A program made the position numbers and the translations under genes. Below, in pieces: positions 1 through 9,165 of a stretch of 64,000 nt of DNA. Origin of the DNA: Tritrichomonas musculus (Eukaryota; Parabasalia; Tritrichomonadida; Tritrichomonadidae). How positions within the stretch are numbered: the first letter of the stretch is position 1; every line of letters begins with the position of its first letter. The DNA is taken from the NCBI GenBank assembly GCA_039105265.1, contig JAPFFF010000003.1:8246001-8310000 (forward strand), given 5' to 3'. Under the pieces are notes generated by a model. It made no database searches. It had not been told where the DNA came from and was given only the letters and a program-made list of their open reading frames with translations.

Positions 1-465
1 TCCATTTTAGACCATCAAATATTGAATCGATTTTTTCAATTAAAGTATAAACAGACCTATCAAATGAATGTGCCATTTTATCCCCTGATAATTGAAATGA
101 TAGTTTTTTGTTTTTATCCCGCCATCATTTTTCTGCCGCTTTACACCAATATAAAAATCTTTTTTATCTCATGATGAAACTTAGTATTTTTTTTTAAAAA
201 ACTTATAAATATATCCGATAAAGAACAAAATTGAAATTTTAAGAAATTTTATTTTGATTTTATCATTATAAAATGAACACTCACAATGAATTTAATGTTA
301 ATTAAAGCATTCAATTATATTATTAAGGGTAGCAGCGAGCCTTACTTTGTGAATAAATGAATTTCTATTATTCACAAACTGAGATTGAAATAATTATGAT
401 TCACATCTAATCATTTCACATTCTTGCATTAAGCATTTGAGTATTAAACATATCATTAAAGCATT
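1..465. other. AT-rich stretch without a supported gene
   Basis: No open frame of useful length is visible. The first 40 bases share about 21 of 23 positions (CCATTTT..CCATCAAATATTG) with a stretch near 15645, inside the 14.9-16.1 kb element, so this edge may hold a fragment of a dispersed repeat. The rest is AT-rich 3' flank of the neighbouring minus-strand gene. Confidence 0.4.
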
Positions 466-2220
466 TTAAGTATCACCAAATTGCTTCATTGAAAAAGTTG
501 ACAATTCTTTATCTAATTCATCAAATTTTGAATAAATATTATTTGATGATGCAGGTTTTTCGCTGTTGCTCTTGAAATAATCATTATTATTCAAGATGGG
601 GCAATTAAAAGGATTTAATTTGACGCGGCCAGTCTCCGAAAGTTTAATATGTTCTAAATGAGCAACTTCGATTAATCTTTCAACTTCTGATCTAGCGTTT
701 TTAGGGTTGTATTTCTGATTCAAAGCATCAGCAAGTAAGAATCCAATCTTCTGTAATGATAAATCATCATAATGTGCTGATCCTTTCAATTTATTTGTTG
801 TTGTATGAAGAATATCCTTAGTTTTTGTTAATTGAGTTTCGAGAAAAACAATTTCTTTGTTTTGCTTACAAATTGTTTCTTGCAAATTTTTCAGTTTTTC
901 TTTCAAGTTGTTGCATTCAGTTTTTGAATCTTTGAGTTGTGATTCTGCTGAAAAAAGTTTCAAATCATTTTGCTGCATTTGACCTGAAAGTTGAATTCCA
1001 TTAGCTTCATAATCGTTAATTTTCTTCATGAGATTTTGGATTTCTTTTTTAAGATTAATATTATCATTTTGCAAAATTGAACATTGGGCTTTTAATGCAT
1101 CATTTTCTGTATTATTCTTAATATTTTGAGCGGATGTTTGTTCAAGCTCCTTTTTTAACAAATCCCTTTCTTTTTCTGTTGATGAAAGATGATCAGAAAT
1201 TGTTTTAATTTGAAGCCTCAAGCTTTGAATTATGTTGTTTCTTGTTTCAGGATCGTTTATTTCTTTCTCTCTTTTCATTAAATCGTTTGCATAGTTACTC
1301 AACTTTTCTTTTGCCTCGTTAAATTTTTTCTCTCGAGAGACATTATTCAATCTTTCTTGATCAAGATCATCTGTTTTAATTTTTAATTCGTGCTTAAGAT
1401 TTTCATTCACTTGTTGTAGCTCCTTATTTGTATCTTCGGCTACTTTCAATTTTTCTGTTAAAAGGCGTACTTTAAAAGGGTTTTTGGCAATTTGCTGCTG
1501 TAGCTCAACTACCTGTGAAGAGATTAAAGAATACTTTTTCTTTAAATTCGCAAGTTCTGAATCGCATTCGATAGATTTATCTATTTTTGTCAATTTTGAT
1601 TCTCCTAACTGAGCATAATTATTTTCAACTTGTGATTTTAATTTGATTTGATTCAAAAGCTTTTCATTTTCTGATTTCATTCTTTCGATCTTTTGTTTCA
1701 AAAATGTGATTTTTGACCTCAACCTTTCTTTTTCTTCATCATCATTTTTTTCAATCTGGCTTTTTCTTTCTCTTTTTGTATTTAATGTCAGAATATGGTC
1801 GATTTTTCTCTGAGAGTCATCAATTTTTGATCTAAACCTTGAAATTGCAGAAGTAAATATTTCAAATTGGTCTGGCACCCATTGCAAAAAATCTTTTGGT
1901 TTATCTGGCACAAAATCACCATCTGAACAATTTATATTTTTGATATTTTTTTCTTTCCGATATGCGTTTTGAATAAAAATATTTTTTACTTTTTTAATAC
2001 AATCTTTACATTCTTCTGGGAAATTGCAATAACCTTGATTCATAACTGTTAATCTATCGATGAGTATATGCAAAAGCTTCGAATATTTTATTTTCAAATT
2101 TGATTCTGTTTTAATTTCGTTGATTAAATTTTCTGTAGAAATTTGATCTAATCCAAGAAGTAAAAACGCTTGATCAGCTGTTTGGTTTGCCATTTCAAAA
2201 TAAAAAGATTCTTCATCCAT
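466..2220 (-). CDS. Coiled-coil protein, unknown role (584 aa)
   Basis: A full-length reading frame from ATG to TAA. Residues 1-125 look globular and contain a small Cys cluster (YCNFPEECKDC, about 64-74). From about 128 to 475 the protein is almost all charged heptad-type coiled coil (repeated E/K/L/N/Q). The last 110 residues become globular again. There is no signal peptide or membrane segment. Long coiled coils of this kind are common in trichomonad cytoskeletal, basal-body or golgin-like proteins, but no family signature is recognised, so no function is assigned. The codon use and composition match the neighbouring host genes. Confidence 0.85.
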   Translation of the reverse strand: MDEESFYFEMANQTADQAFLLLGLDQISTENLINEIKTESNLKIKYSKLLHILIDRLTVMNQGYCNFPEECKDCIKKVKNIFIQNAYRKEKNIKNINCSDGDFVPDKPKDFLQWVPDQFEIFTSAISRFRSKIDDSQRKIDHILTLNTKRERKSQIEKNDDEEKERLRSKITFLKQKIERMKSENEKLLNQIKLKSQVENNYAQLGESKLTKIDKSIECDSELANLKKKYSLISSQVVELQQQIAKNPFKVRLLTEKLKVAEDTNKELQQVNENLKHELKIKTDDLDQERLNNVSREKKFNEAKEKLSNYANDLMKREKEINDPETRNNIIQSLRLQIKTISDHLSSTEKERDLLKKELEQTSAQNIKNNTENDALKAQCSILQNDNINLKKEIQNLMKKINDYEANGIQLSGQMQQNDLKLFSAESQLKDSKTECNNLKEKLKNLQETICKQNKEIVFLETQLTKTKDILHTTTNKLKGSAHYDDLSLQKIGFLLADALNQKYNPKNARSEVERLIEVAHLEHIKLSETGRVKLNPFNCPILNNNDYFKSNSEKPASSNNIYSKFDELDKELSTFSMKQFGDT

Positions 2221-2529
2221 CGATATTAGTATGCTTTAACGTCATTACTTTTGAAATTTTGAATAAATTAAAATCAAAATTGAAATAGCTTTTGATTCGT
2301 TTAAAAATTAATGAATAATGCTCTAATATTTACTTTGATGAACCTTATAGTAATAAAATTCCATAATATTATACTATGATTTTTGTGAAAAGTTTCTTAA
2401 TATTGCATTCCCTTTTATTTATATTGGAAAATTTTTAAAATTTTTTACTTAATATATTAATATTAAAAATAATATTTTTTTATTTTTTGATTGCTTTAAT
2501 TCAGACTTATTTCCTATTTCAAATATATT

Positions 2530-2943
2530 ATGATTATTCTATTATCATTATCAATTTATGCATGATTAAGCATCTCATGAACAAAAAGTACTCTCTAATA
2601 TGGGTGTAGTTGATGCTGGCCTTCAGTACGGAAAATTAGGAGTTTGGCACAGTGGCGAACTTACTGCAGATAAATGGGTTGCAGTTGAATATCCTCTTGA
2701 TCATGCACTTAATAAGAATGGAAATACTGAAGCCGCTTTTGTATATATATACTTCTCTTTAATGACGCTGCTGTAGCTCAAGATAACCATGAAGGAATTT
2801 CAGCTGAAGAACCAAGCAATGTTCTTTATAACTTAGCAAATCAAGCCACATGCACAACCGACAATATTAAAATACAAGAAGAAATGATGTGCGAAGGTGG
2901 TGATGATTGGCAAGGTGCACTTTTAGTGCTACCAAAAGTTTAA
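2530..2943 (+). pseudogene. Decayed small secreted protein gene
   Basis: The segment starts with ATG and a short hydrophobic signal-peptide-like run (MIILLSLSIYA). The continuation lies in another frame and reads EQKVLSNMGVVDAGLQYGKL. It is then interrupted at a TATATATA run near 2742 and continues in a third frame to LVLPKV and TAA. So at least two frameshifts separate three matching pieces of roughly 135 codons. The peptide has non-random, gene-like composition (richer in G/C than its flanks) but I do not recognise the family. No intron signals lie at the frame changes, so decay is preferred to splicing. Confidence 0.55.
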
Positions 2944-3452
2944 TATACCAAAATCATATAAACTTTTTTATAGTTTTTGGAATATTTATCAATATTAATT
3001 TTTATATTGAAATTACCTACTTTTTGATTTATCAAATACATTTTATATTTGATACTTGAAATAATTTTATTGATCAAATGAAAAGATATTATTCCATATA
3101 GAATAATTCTGATACTTTTAATCGATGGTTTTGAGTATAAAAACATAACATTTTCTATTATTTCATATCATTTTAAGATAAAAACCTCCATCAAATAAAT
3201 AATTTTTTTTATGATATGATTGAACTTTCGTATAGAATTATAATACTCGCATATATTTTAGAACCATACTCAAGTTATGATTTTCATAGAAATGGTTTGA
3301 ATCAATTAATATCATCAAAGTTTTTCATCGTTTTCCACTTTTCTATTCATATGAAAAAATTGAAACCCCCATTCAAATTGAAAAACGATGATGGCCAATT
3401 TTCACCTTAAAATAATAATTGTGAAGTAAAGACCACATATCAGTTAAAAAAA
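2944..3452. other. Intergenic AT-rich stretch
   Basis: Two short frames exist (2940-3146 minus and 3216-3410 plus), but their composition is that of AT-rich noncoding DNA and neither shows a domain or plausible start context. It probably holds the promoter of the downstream transporter. Confidence 0.5.
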
Positions 3453-4673
3453 ATGGTGTCTCTTCTAGCTGAATTAGCTCTTGCAGGTATTATGCTTTCA
3501 ACAGGCTCGCTTAATACAATTTCAAAGAAAGTTATGTATCAAACAGATGGAACAAACATTGATGGAGGAATAGAAAAATATCAAAAGCCATGGCTGTGTA
3601 CTCTTGTAATGTTTTGTGGTGAAAGTATGTGCATGATATTTTTTTACTTATTTGCTCTTTATTTTAAATGCACCAAAAAGCCATCAGAACAACTTAATAC
3701 TCCAATATTAATTAGCGATACCAGTGATAAAACAACTCAACAAAAAATTCAATTTGTAAGCCGTGAAGAAACTGAGCGTGATCCAACAGGCGGACTTCGT
3801 TGGAAGTTCCCATTCTTTGTTGCCTTATTTGCAAGCTGCGATTTACTATCAACTACATTAACAGGAATCGGCTTAGTTTTTTGCAATGCATCAATAGTTC
3901 AAATGCTTCGAGGATTTGTTATTGTTTTTACCATGTTGTTTGCATGGGCTTTTCTTCATCGTAAACCCAAGGTTTATCAAGTTTTAGGTGTTGTCTTTGC
4001 TTTATCTGGTCTTGTAATGGTAGGAGGAAGTGCTGTTCTTAATGAATCATCCGAAGGAGGATCTAAACATGATATCAAAGATACATTATTAGGAATTGGC
4101 TTAGTCCTTTGCTCTCAAGTTTTTTCATCAGTTCAATTCGTATTTGAAGAAAAGCTTTTAAAGCAAAATACTGGAAAAACTGCACCAATACCATCACTTT
4201 TCTTAGTTGGATCCGAAGGAATTGCAGGAGCTATTTTATCCATTTGTGTCGCATTACCAACAGTCAATGCAATTCATGGAAGTGATCATGGATCATATGA
4301 AAATTTGAAGAACTCAGTTTACATGCTCTTCCATAATACTCAAATTACTGTTCTTCAATTCCTTTATTTCATTTCTATTTCATTTTTCAACTGGTCAAGC
4401 TTTGTCTATTCAAAGGCCCTTTCAGCTACAGCTAGAACACTTGTTGATGCCTTGAGAACAATTCTCGTTTGGATTGTTATGGCATCAATTTATCCATTAA
4501 CTCATAAAGAATATGGAGAGGGTATTTCTGTTTGGTCTCTTCTTCAAGCTGTTGGATTCGTTTTTATGCTTCTTGGAACTACAACACATAACAATATAGC
4601 TGGTGTTGGAGAGAAGTTAACAAAATGTTGCACGCAGAAGAAAATTGACGCTGAGCCACTAATCAAACAATAA
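3453..4673 (+). CDS. Drug/metabolite-type transporter, SLC35F6-like (406 aa)
   Basis: A polytopic membrane protein of about 9-10 hydrophobic segments, the layout of the nucleotide-sugar/EamA (DMT) superfamily. The first segment starts at the N-terminus (LLAELALAGIMLSTGSLNTI), followed by a loop at about 68-115, and segments around 120-140, 145-170, 175-195, 212-235, 250-270, 300-320, 325-345 and 355-375. The motif QFVFEEKLLK at about 225-234 and the NASIVQMLRG / VVFALSGLVMVGG stretches match the SLC35F6 (C2orf18) subgroup. Members sit in lysosomal, Golgi or other endomembranes; the substrate is unclear. The C-tail is short with a CC pair. The start is the first ATG, 7 A residues downstream of a CAGTT run. 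It looks intact. Confidence 0.85.
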   Translation: MVSLLAELALAGIMLSTGSLNTISKKVMYQTDGTNIDGGIEKYQKPWLCTLVMFCGESMCMIFFYLFALYFKCTKKPSEQLNTPILISDTSDKTTQQKIQFVSREETERDPTGGLRWKFPFFVALFASCDLLSTTLTGIGLVFCNASIVQMLRGFVIVFTMLFAWAFLHRKPKVYQVLGVVFALSGLVMVGGSAVLNESSEGGSKHDIKDTLLGIGLVLCSQVFSSVQFVFEEKLLKQNTGKTAPIPSLFLVGSEGIAGAILSICVALPTVNAIHGSDHGSYENLKNSVYMLFHNTQITVLQFLYFISISFFNWSSFVYSKALSATARTLVDALRTILVWIVMASIYPLTHKEYGEGISVWSLLQAVGFVFMLLGTTTHNNIAGVGEKLTKCCTQKKIDAEPLIKQ

Positions 4674-4972
4674 TATTATTATTTATTATTAAAAAGTGTA
4701 TATGATTATTTCCCATTACTTATTTGTCTGGTTTACTTATAACTTGGAGCATTTTTTATTATTATTTCCTACTTTTCCAATTAAATAAATATTTATATAA
4801 ATTGGGATTTAAGTTTTACATTTTTCAGATCATTTGCTAACTTGTGAGATCATTTGCTAATGCCTAATATATCCAGATAGCATTATTCTCATATTGATCA
4901 AAGTCAAAAAAAGAAGCGGAGTTTTGTGAAATAAAAACTCGTTATAAATTTTATAATAAACATATTCTTAGA

Positions 4973-5539
4973 ATGAAATCGTTTGATTCTAATCTTCGTT
5001 CACCAGAATTTGATAGAATTGATAGCGGCGAGAGACAAGGCATTTATGATAAAATGGCACGCACACTTCATCATCCGAGGTATAGGCATGATATGTATAA
5101 CCATTACGATGAATTAGCTCGATTTAACAGAAAGTTCCACCAATTGAACTATCCTTGCCTTCCGCCATCATTGCGAGATCATGACATTATTGAAGAAATG
5201 GAAAATGCAGCAGCAGGCTTGATTTCTACTTCTAAATCGCGATCGAAATCAATGTATGAATCTGGGCATTTAACATCAAATGATAAAAAAGTAAAAAGCA
5301 TGTGTATGTCTTCTACTAGACTTCAGAAAATCAAACAGCAAAACTTAAAAGATCAAATTTTACAGAAAATAAATGAAGGATCAACTCCTGAAATTGAAAA
5401 AATAATTGCAATTATAGCCAAATCATTAATTGAAAATGGAACTGATTACGAAACCGTTCAGCTTGCTCTTGAAGATTGCCATATTGTATTACATTCGGAT
5501 CCAAAAACACTAGAATTTGAAATTGAAATCAATTTTTGA
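4973..5539 (+). CDS. Hypothetical protein (188 aa)
   Basis: Small intact frame, probably a real host gene because its composition (acidic/basic, all amino acids used) differs from the AT-rich noise frames. The N-terminal half is rich in His, Tyr and Arg (HHPRYRHDMYNHYDELARFN, about 29-48). A Ser-rich linker follows (about 80-105), then an amphipathic helical C-terminal third (IEKIIAIIAKSLIENGTDYETV). No signal peptide or membrane segment. No family recognised. Two copies of AGATCATTTGCTAA lie 21 bp apart upstream (about 4829-4863). Confidence 0.7.
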   Translation: MKSFDSNLRSPEFDRIDSGERQGIYDKMARTLHHPRYRHDMYNHYDELARFNRKFHQLNYPCLPPSLRDHDIIEEMENAAAGLISTSKSRSKSMYESGHLTSNDKKVKSMCMSSTRLQKIKQQNLKDQILQKINEGSTPEIEKIIAIIAKSLIENGTDYETVQLALEDCHIVLHSDPKTLEFEIEINF

Positions 5540-5814
5540 ATTTATATTTCTCTTATATATGTTTTTTAGAATTTATTGTTAATAATTATTAAATATCTTT
5601 TTTTTTTTTTATTCACATTCTTTTTCCAAAATTTGGTTCATATGAATCATTTTTCATAGTTAAGCAAGTGGAAAATGAATAGTTTGTTACCATCCATCTT
5701 GGATATTAAAATCATAATTTTGATTTTATTAAAAAACCGTTATTTTCTTTTAATACATATAACAAAAAGTTATGCTCTTCATTCAAATTTTGCGTATTAA
5801 AATCTTTAGGTTCA

Positions 5815-7962
5815 ATGACAAATGGAGAAATTCTTATTCCTCCAATTCAGATAAAAGAACCTTCTACTTTGCGAGTCACAATATCAGCTCGACCTCCTAA
5901 AATAAAAGATCAATCGAGCTTTATCAACTCACAAAATTCAAACACACATAGATCTTCCAACATTAATGATAACAGCGAATATGCAAATTCTGAATTTCTT
6001 TTAAAACAAAAATTCGATATACTAAATGAAATTGAAGAGTTACAGTTAGAAAATAACACTCTTAAAGAAGAATTAGCTTCTATATCTAAAAAAACTGATA
6101 GAGAAAAGTCTAATCAAATTAATGACCTTAAAATGTTCTCAGATAATAAGGAAGACATAATTCAAGAAGAGAGAGTCTTTAAATTAAAAAAAAAATTAGC
6201 TGCTCTTCAAGAAGAAGATCAAGATTTAGACGCTCAATTTAATTATTATACTTCAGCATATACTAATACAGTACAAAGAAATTTGCTAGGATATATTTCA
6301 ATGCAAAATTTTGAGATTAATAACTTAGCAAATGAAATAAACGAAATTCAGAATAAAATTAGCTATGGATTAGATCTATTAAATGGACCTTTTACTGACA
6401 AGCAACAACTTTTCTACCAAAACAAAAAGAAAATATTGGAACTTCAGAATATTAATAAAAAGTTAAAGCTCGAAGAAACTAATTTAACATTACAAATTGA
6501 TTTACATTCAAACTCAATAGTCACTAAAGATGATCTAATAGCAGAACGAAACAAGCTAAAAAACAAACTATCAATTATCCAACATCGGAAACATCAACAT
6601 ACACAAGAGCGTAATAATTTGCTCAAAGCACATACTACAAAAATTCAAGATTTGAAGAAAATAACAGAACAGAAAAAACGTCAGGAAGAAGATTACATCA
6701 ATGAGAGAAACAGATTTTGCTCAAAGATGAAAAAGAAGAAAAATGATGAAAGAAAGAGACTTATGGATAAACTCCTTAGCAAACGTGATGAAAATAATGA
6801 TAAGAAGGCGAAAGCGAAAACGAAAGAAAAAGATAATGAAAATACACATGAAAGTGAAATTGATGATTGGAATACAATTACGTTTGTGAAGAATGCTAAA
6901 GATGAATCATGCTTTGAAGAAGAGGAAGACGAAATTACTGATAATATTGATGCTAACAACATTACAATTGAAAGCGAAACAATTAATGAAAACAGTCTAA
7001 AAGAAATTAAAGACGAAAACGAAAACAACAATAAACTTGATAATTTTGATGATGATATTAGCGATGATAATATTGATCTAACCATTGATTTTGATGACAA
7101 TAATGATAATAATGAAAAAGAAAATAAAAATGAGATTCATGATAAAGATATCAAAAAACATGATAGCATTAATAAATCAAATACTAGTTTTGAAGATGAT
7201 AATAAAGTTAAGAAGAACGATAATTTGAAAGATGGTGAAAATATTACAGATGATAATTCTACCAATAAAAATGATAGTAAAAATAATTCTGAGAATACGA
7301 ATAAAATGAAGAGAAAATATAAAACAAAGGCAGAATTGCAAAAAGAAAAGGAGATGCAATTAGAGAAAGAAACAGAATTAATAGCAAATGAATTACTGAA
7401 CTTTTCAGATGAATCTGATGATAATTATCCTAAAGAACGTTTAACCCCATCAAAAAGCCCCACTGTTAAAAACACGAACGATATCTCCAATAGTGATTTA
7501 TTTTCAGATGACTTTGATGATGATAATGATGAGGACAATGTTGATGATAAAAATGAATTTGAAGAAGATTCTTCAGACGATGAAGTTAGTGATACTAATA
7601 AAGAAGATGACTTACTAGATGATAAGTCGAGCAGTACTAATAAAGAAAATGATAATATGAGCGATCAATTTGAAGAAGACGAAGGAGAAGAAAAAGAAAC
7701 TAAGAATGAAACATCTGAAGATCCATTTGAGGAAAGTTATAATGAAAGTTATAATGAAATTAACAATGAAAGTGATAATGAGATTAGCAATGAAAGTAAT
7801 ACAGAAAGCAAAAATGAAAGTGATCAATTTGAAGAAGATGAAGATGAAGAAGAAACTAAAAACGAAAACAAGCAAGAAGATATTAATATTGAAAATGAAT
7901 TTGAAGAAGATTCTGACGATTTTGATGATATTGGGTTTGATGATGATGATGATGATGATTAA
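5815..7962 (+). CDS. Acidic coiled-coil protein (715 aa)
   Basis: Three visible parts. Residues 1-60 are a Pro/Ser-containing leader (LIPPIQIKEPSTLRVTISARPPK). Residues about 62-330 are coiled coil ending in a strongly basic stretch (KMKKKKNDERKRLMDKLLSK). Residues about 340-715 are extremely rich in Asp, Glu, Asn and Ser, ending in a run of Asp. A second short basic block (KMKRKYKTKAELQKEKEM) lies near 495-515. The alternating basic/acidic design suggests a nuclear or histone/RNA-handling chaperone-like protein, but that is inference; no named domain is seen. The acidic tail produces long antisense and +1-frame shadow frames, which are not genes. Confidence 0.85.
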   Translation: MTNGEILIPPIQIKEPSTLRVTISARPPKIKDQSSFINSQNSNTHRSSNINDNSEYANSEFLLKQKFDILNEIEELQLENNTLKEELASISKKTDREKSNQINDLKMFSDNKEDIIQEERVFKLKKKLAALQEEDQDLDAQFNYYTSAYTNTVQRNLLGYISMQNFEINNLANEINEIQNKISYGLDLLNGPFTDKQQLFYQNKKKILELQNINKKLKLEETNLTLQIDLHSNSIVTKDDLIAERNKLKNKLSIIQHRKHQHTQERNNLLKAHTTKIQDLKKITEQKKRQEEDYINERNRFCSKMKKKKNDERKRLMDKLLSKRDENNDKKAKAKTKEKDNENTHESEIDDWNTITFVKNAKDESCFEEEEDEITDNIDANNITIESETINENSLKEIKDENENNNKLDNFDDDISDDNIDLTIDFDDNNDNNEKENKNEIHDKDIKKHDSINKSNTSFEDDNKVKKNDNLKDGENITDDNSTNKNDSKNNSENTNKMKRKYKTKAELQKEKEMQLEKETELIANELLNFSDESDDNYPKERLTPSKSPTVKNTNDISNSDLFSDDFDDDNDEDNVDDKNEFEEDSSDDEVSDTNKEDDLLDDKSSSTNKENDNMSDQFEEDEGEEKETKNETSEDPFEESYNESYNEINNESDNEISNESNTESKNESDQFEEDEDEEETKNENKQEDINIENEFEEDSDDFDDIGFDDDDDDD

Positions 7963-8128
7963 TCTTTGTAAGAGAAAATCAAATATGTTGTTTATTTTAT
8001 ATTGGTTATTAAATGTTAATAAACAGTTATGATCGAATAAATTTTGTGATATATTCTCATCAAAAAATGGTAAATTACAATTAAAAACATTTTTATTTAA
8101 AACAATTCATATAGTTATCATTCACCAA

Positions 8129-8896
8129 TTAATGTTTTGATGAATGATGATGATGATGGTGATGGTGGCGATGATGTGGACGGTGAGATGATTTTTTATG
8201 ATGTTTTTTATGAGAATGATGATGACGCGATTTTCTTTTTCTTTTGCTTGAGTCCGAATCTGAATCTGTAGAATAATCATCACTCGAAGAAGATTCATAT
8301 GAATCTGAATCAGAGCTTGATGACGAATTAGACTTTTTTCCTGATTCTTTACTCATACTTTTATTTGTATTTTCATTCTGATCTTCTTTGGTGGATATTA
8401 CATCAACCTTTTTATTCACGTTTTTAGAATCACTTTTTTGTTTTTTTGGTTCATCTTTGATGTCATTGCTTCGATTTACATTTTTTGAATCGTTGCTCTG
8501 ATTTACATTTTTGGAATCATTGCTTTGGTTTACATTTTTGGAATCATTGCTTTGGTTTACATTTTTTGAATCATTGCTTTGATTTTGTGGTTCAGTTTTA
8601 ACTTCTGTATTTTGGAATTCTTGATTTTTATCAATATTTGTATTTTCACTCTTTACGACTTCATCATAACGAATTACAGTAACAACTTTTCCAAGAAATG
8701 TTTGCCCATCAAATTCTTTTACTGCTTTATTTGCGGCTCCAGGCGTTGTAAAAAATATTTGACATTGAATTTTTTTCCCGTTCTCTTCAACATATGATAT
8801 TGATTCAATTGTTCCACACACTTTAAAAACTTTTTCTAGGCCAGCAGGCTTAATGTGACTAACAGGAGCAATTACAACACCATATTTTTGACTCAT
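8129..8896 (-). CDS. RRM protein with SR-like, His-rich tail (255 aa)
   Basis: The chosen start is the ATG giving MSQKYGVV; an upstream extension (MLFVHIIIFC) is rejected because an initiator-like TTCATATAAT sits about 20 bases before this ATG. Residues 3-78 fit an RNA recognition motif with weak RNP sequences (VVIAPV; CQIFFTTPGAANKAVKEFDG; KVVTVIR). This resembles RRMs of PTB/hnRNP-L type. A 9-residue unit NQSNDSKNV repeats about five times (27-bp DNA repeat). The tail is Ser/Asp-rich, then basic, then His-rich (SRHHHSHKK; RHHHHHHHHSSKH). A nuclear splicing-factor-like role is likely by architecture, not proven. Confidence 0.85.
   Translation of the reverse strand: MSQKYGVVIAPVSHIKPAGLEKVFKVCGTIESISYVEENGKKIQCQIFFTTPGAANKAVKEFDGQTFLGKVVTVIRYDEVVKSENTNIDKNQEFQNTEVKTEPQNQSNDSKNVNQSNDSKNVNQSNDSKNVNQSNDSKNVNRSNDIKDEPKKQKSDSKNVNKKVDVISTKEDQNENTNKSMSKESGKKSNSSSSSDSDSYESSSSDDYSTDSDSDSSKRKRKSRHHHSHKKHHKKSSHRPHHRHHHHHHHHSSKH
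8450..8584 (-). repeat. 27-bp tandem repeat inside RRM gene (about 5 copies)
   Basis: Each unit encodes NQSNDSKNV; the first four are near-identical and the last is diverged (NRSNDIKDE). It keeps the frame, so it can expand or contract without breaking the protein. Confidence 0.85.
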
Positions 8897-9165
8897 ACAG
8901 AAAATTATTATATGAACAAATAACAATTCAATTATTTTAAAAATAATGAATTGTAGATTCCTATTTATACTGCTCTTAAATTAATGATTTACTGATTTTT
9001 ATGGTTTTATTTCTATCTAAATGAAATCAAATGAAAATATTTCGTATTTGCAATTCATTTTATCATTGAATTCTCTTTTTAATTTGAGTTTATTTTTTTA
9101 TTGAAAAAGTTTGTATATTTATTCATCATTTATAAGAAGATTTTTAGAGATTTACATAAAACAGC

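Noticed and set aside
2940-3410. Two short frames (68 and 64 aa)
   Set aside because: AT-rich composition typical of noncoding DNA, no domain, and they sit in a promoter-sized spacer.
6693-8032. Several antisense and +1-frame open stretches over the acidic coiled-coil gene
   Set aside because: They are shadows of GAT/GAA-rich codons; their peptides are low-complexity Ser/Phe/Ile or Lys/Met runs.
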